This document shows, piece after piece, positions 63,246 through 64,000 of a DNA stretch of 64,000 nt. Every line of letters starts with the position of its first letter. Position 1 is the first letter of the stretch. Below the pieces are notes generated by a model. It was given only the letters and a program-made list of their open reading frames with translations. It was not told where the DNA came from and searched no databases. The position numbers were made by a program, and so were the translations under genes. The stretch is from Pareuzebyella sediminis (GTDB lineage: Bacteria; Bacteroidota; Bacteroidia; Flavobacteriales; Flavobacteriaceae): positions 62,001-126,000 of the forward strand of contig NZ_VTZS01000002.1 of assembly GCF_008367235.1 (NCBI RefSeq), written 5' to 3'.

Positions 63246-64000
63246 CTAGCGGTGATGCGCTTCTAAATGTTGCTCTAAAAGGCGCTTTCCGTAGTCGTTG
63301 CCATTTGGGGTTCTGACCACGGTATGGATGTGGTTTCGGGTAGGTACTTCTTTGTTCGCACCAGGTATTCCTACGGCAATTTGATGATCGAATTCGATTA
63401 ACAACACCGGACTGTGAATTCGGTAGTAGAATACGGCATTTTCACTCGTATCACCCACCCAGGCGAACGAAGTTTGATTAAGGTATTGCGATACCTCTTC
63501 CATTTTTATATCATGGTGCCCCTCACGCATATTGGCAACGTACTGGTCGATGAGATGAAGCAAGGTCTCTTTTTGTCCTTCATTGAATTCGGACACGCTC
63601 AAGCCTTGGTAGTTCAGGGTAAGATTATCTTTATTGGCAGCGGCCACGTTATTGTTTTGAACCTTTCTCGTAGCGATGATCGCTTTTTTTCGCTGTGCAT
63701 CGTCCAATGATCTCATAAGGCCTAGACCGAGGTTTTGTTCATCTTGAAACAGGGTATTGCCCTTATATTTACCGGTAGTCGTTAAAACGGGTTCTGCTCC
63801 CATAAAAACAGGCGACATTACAATTTGATCGCCCATCACAAAATAGTTGATAACCAAATGATGGCCATCTAACTGCCAACCCCAGGGCGCTGTGGCAGAA
63901 GGTTCGCCCATGATCGTGAAAAAATAGAGATTTTCATCGTAGTCGGCCGAATTGTCGTTGAGTTCACGAAGGGTTTGGTCGGTTTTCATGATGTCTTTAC
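63246..64000 (-). CDS. DUF3500 domain protein (partial, runs off right edge)
   Basis: At least 247 residues are visible; the frame stays open to the edge, and the DUF3500 family usually starts earlier, so the N-terminus lies outside. The family core FTIMGEPSATAPWGWQLDGHHLVINYFV is clear. Members are secreted and of unknown function. The gene may be the first of a minus-strand set with the DUF1593 protein. Confidence 0.85.
   Translation of the reverse strand, partial: KDIMKTDQTLRELNDNSADYDENLYFFTIMGEPSATAPWGWQLDGHHLVINYFVMGDQIVMSPVFMGAEPVLTTTGKYKGNTLFQDEQNLGLGLMRSLDDAQRKKAIIATRKVQNNNVAAANKDNLTLNYQGLSVSEFNEGQKETLLHLIDQYVANMREGHHDIKMEEVSQYLNQTSFAWVGDTSENAVFYYRIHSPVLLIEFDHQIAVGIPGANKEVPTRNHIHTVVRTPNGNDYGKRLLEQHLEAHHR

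Overview
The window looks like a chromosomal segment of a marine Flavobacteriaceae bacterium (Bacteroidota), perhaps close to Zobellia, Maribacter or Arenibacter; the genus is a guess. The signs are lipoproteins with short SCN/SCS lipoboxes, TAnnTTTG-type promoter elements, few clear Shine-Dalgarno sites, several sulfatases, DUF1501/planctomycete-type cytochrome proteins, and the arginine decarboxylase-agmatinase-deoxyhypusine-synthase-like operon. No rRNA, tRNA, CRISPR array, transposase or integrase gene was seen.

Layout. 1-3.5 kb (minus): a PaoABC-like periplasmic aldehyde oxidoreductase operon, its large subunit cut by the left edge. 3.77-12.3 kb: array A, AT-rich, a run of nine one- or two-gene units separated by long imperfect palindromes that resemble integron attC sites. 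12.6-16.2 kb: a DUF2490 protein and a GH65 glycoside phosphorylase/hydrolase. 16.4-16.9 kb: a decayed second copy (about 93% identical by hand count) of the 5' part of paoA plus its upstream region. 16.87-24.1 kb: array B, whose units carry an unknown gene pair, a complete Hachiman (HamAB) anti-phage system, an AraC regulator with a cupin, a small DUF1330-like protein, and two copies of a 431-bp unit with no gene. 24.4-28.6 kb: class A beta-lactamase, a dense array of short palindromic repeats, an MFS exporter and a zinc-ribbon membrane protein. 28.9-39.7 kb: a sulfatase, a four-gene planctomycete-type cytochrome/DUF1501 operon and an IolG-like dehydrogenase. 40-46.8 kb: a polyamine operon, then a GNAT-nitrilase fusion and a protease-RimK fusion. 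47-52.4 kb: an FAD oxidoreductase and two more sulfatases. 52.5-64 kb: ordinary metabolic and hypothetical genes ending in a cluster of secreted catabolic proteins.

Main discovery. The intergenic palindromes of the two arrays follow the rule expected of mobile gene cassettes. The first 8-14 bases of each unit (GTT...) are the reverse complement of the last bases before that same unit's own palindrome (...AAC), while neighbouring units differ. This holds for every complete unit except the Hachiman one. Both arrays start at the same place, the GTTAGC end of the duplicated 477-bp sequence upstream of paoA, which therefore behaves like a primary attachment site. A 431-bp gene-less unit occurs twice at exactly cassette length, and one site is interrupted by a 104-bp MITE-like insertion with a CCGT target duplication. 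The recombinase is not in the window. The window is thus best read as an integron-like cassette island, without its own integrase, carrying an intact defence system next to polysaccharide-degradation genes.
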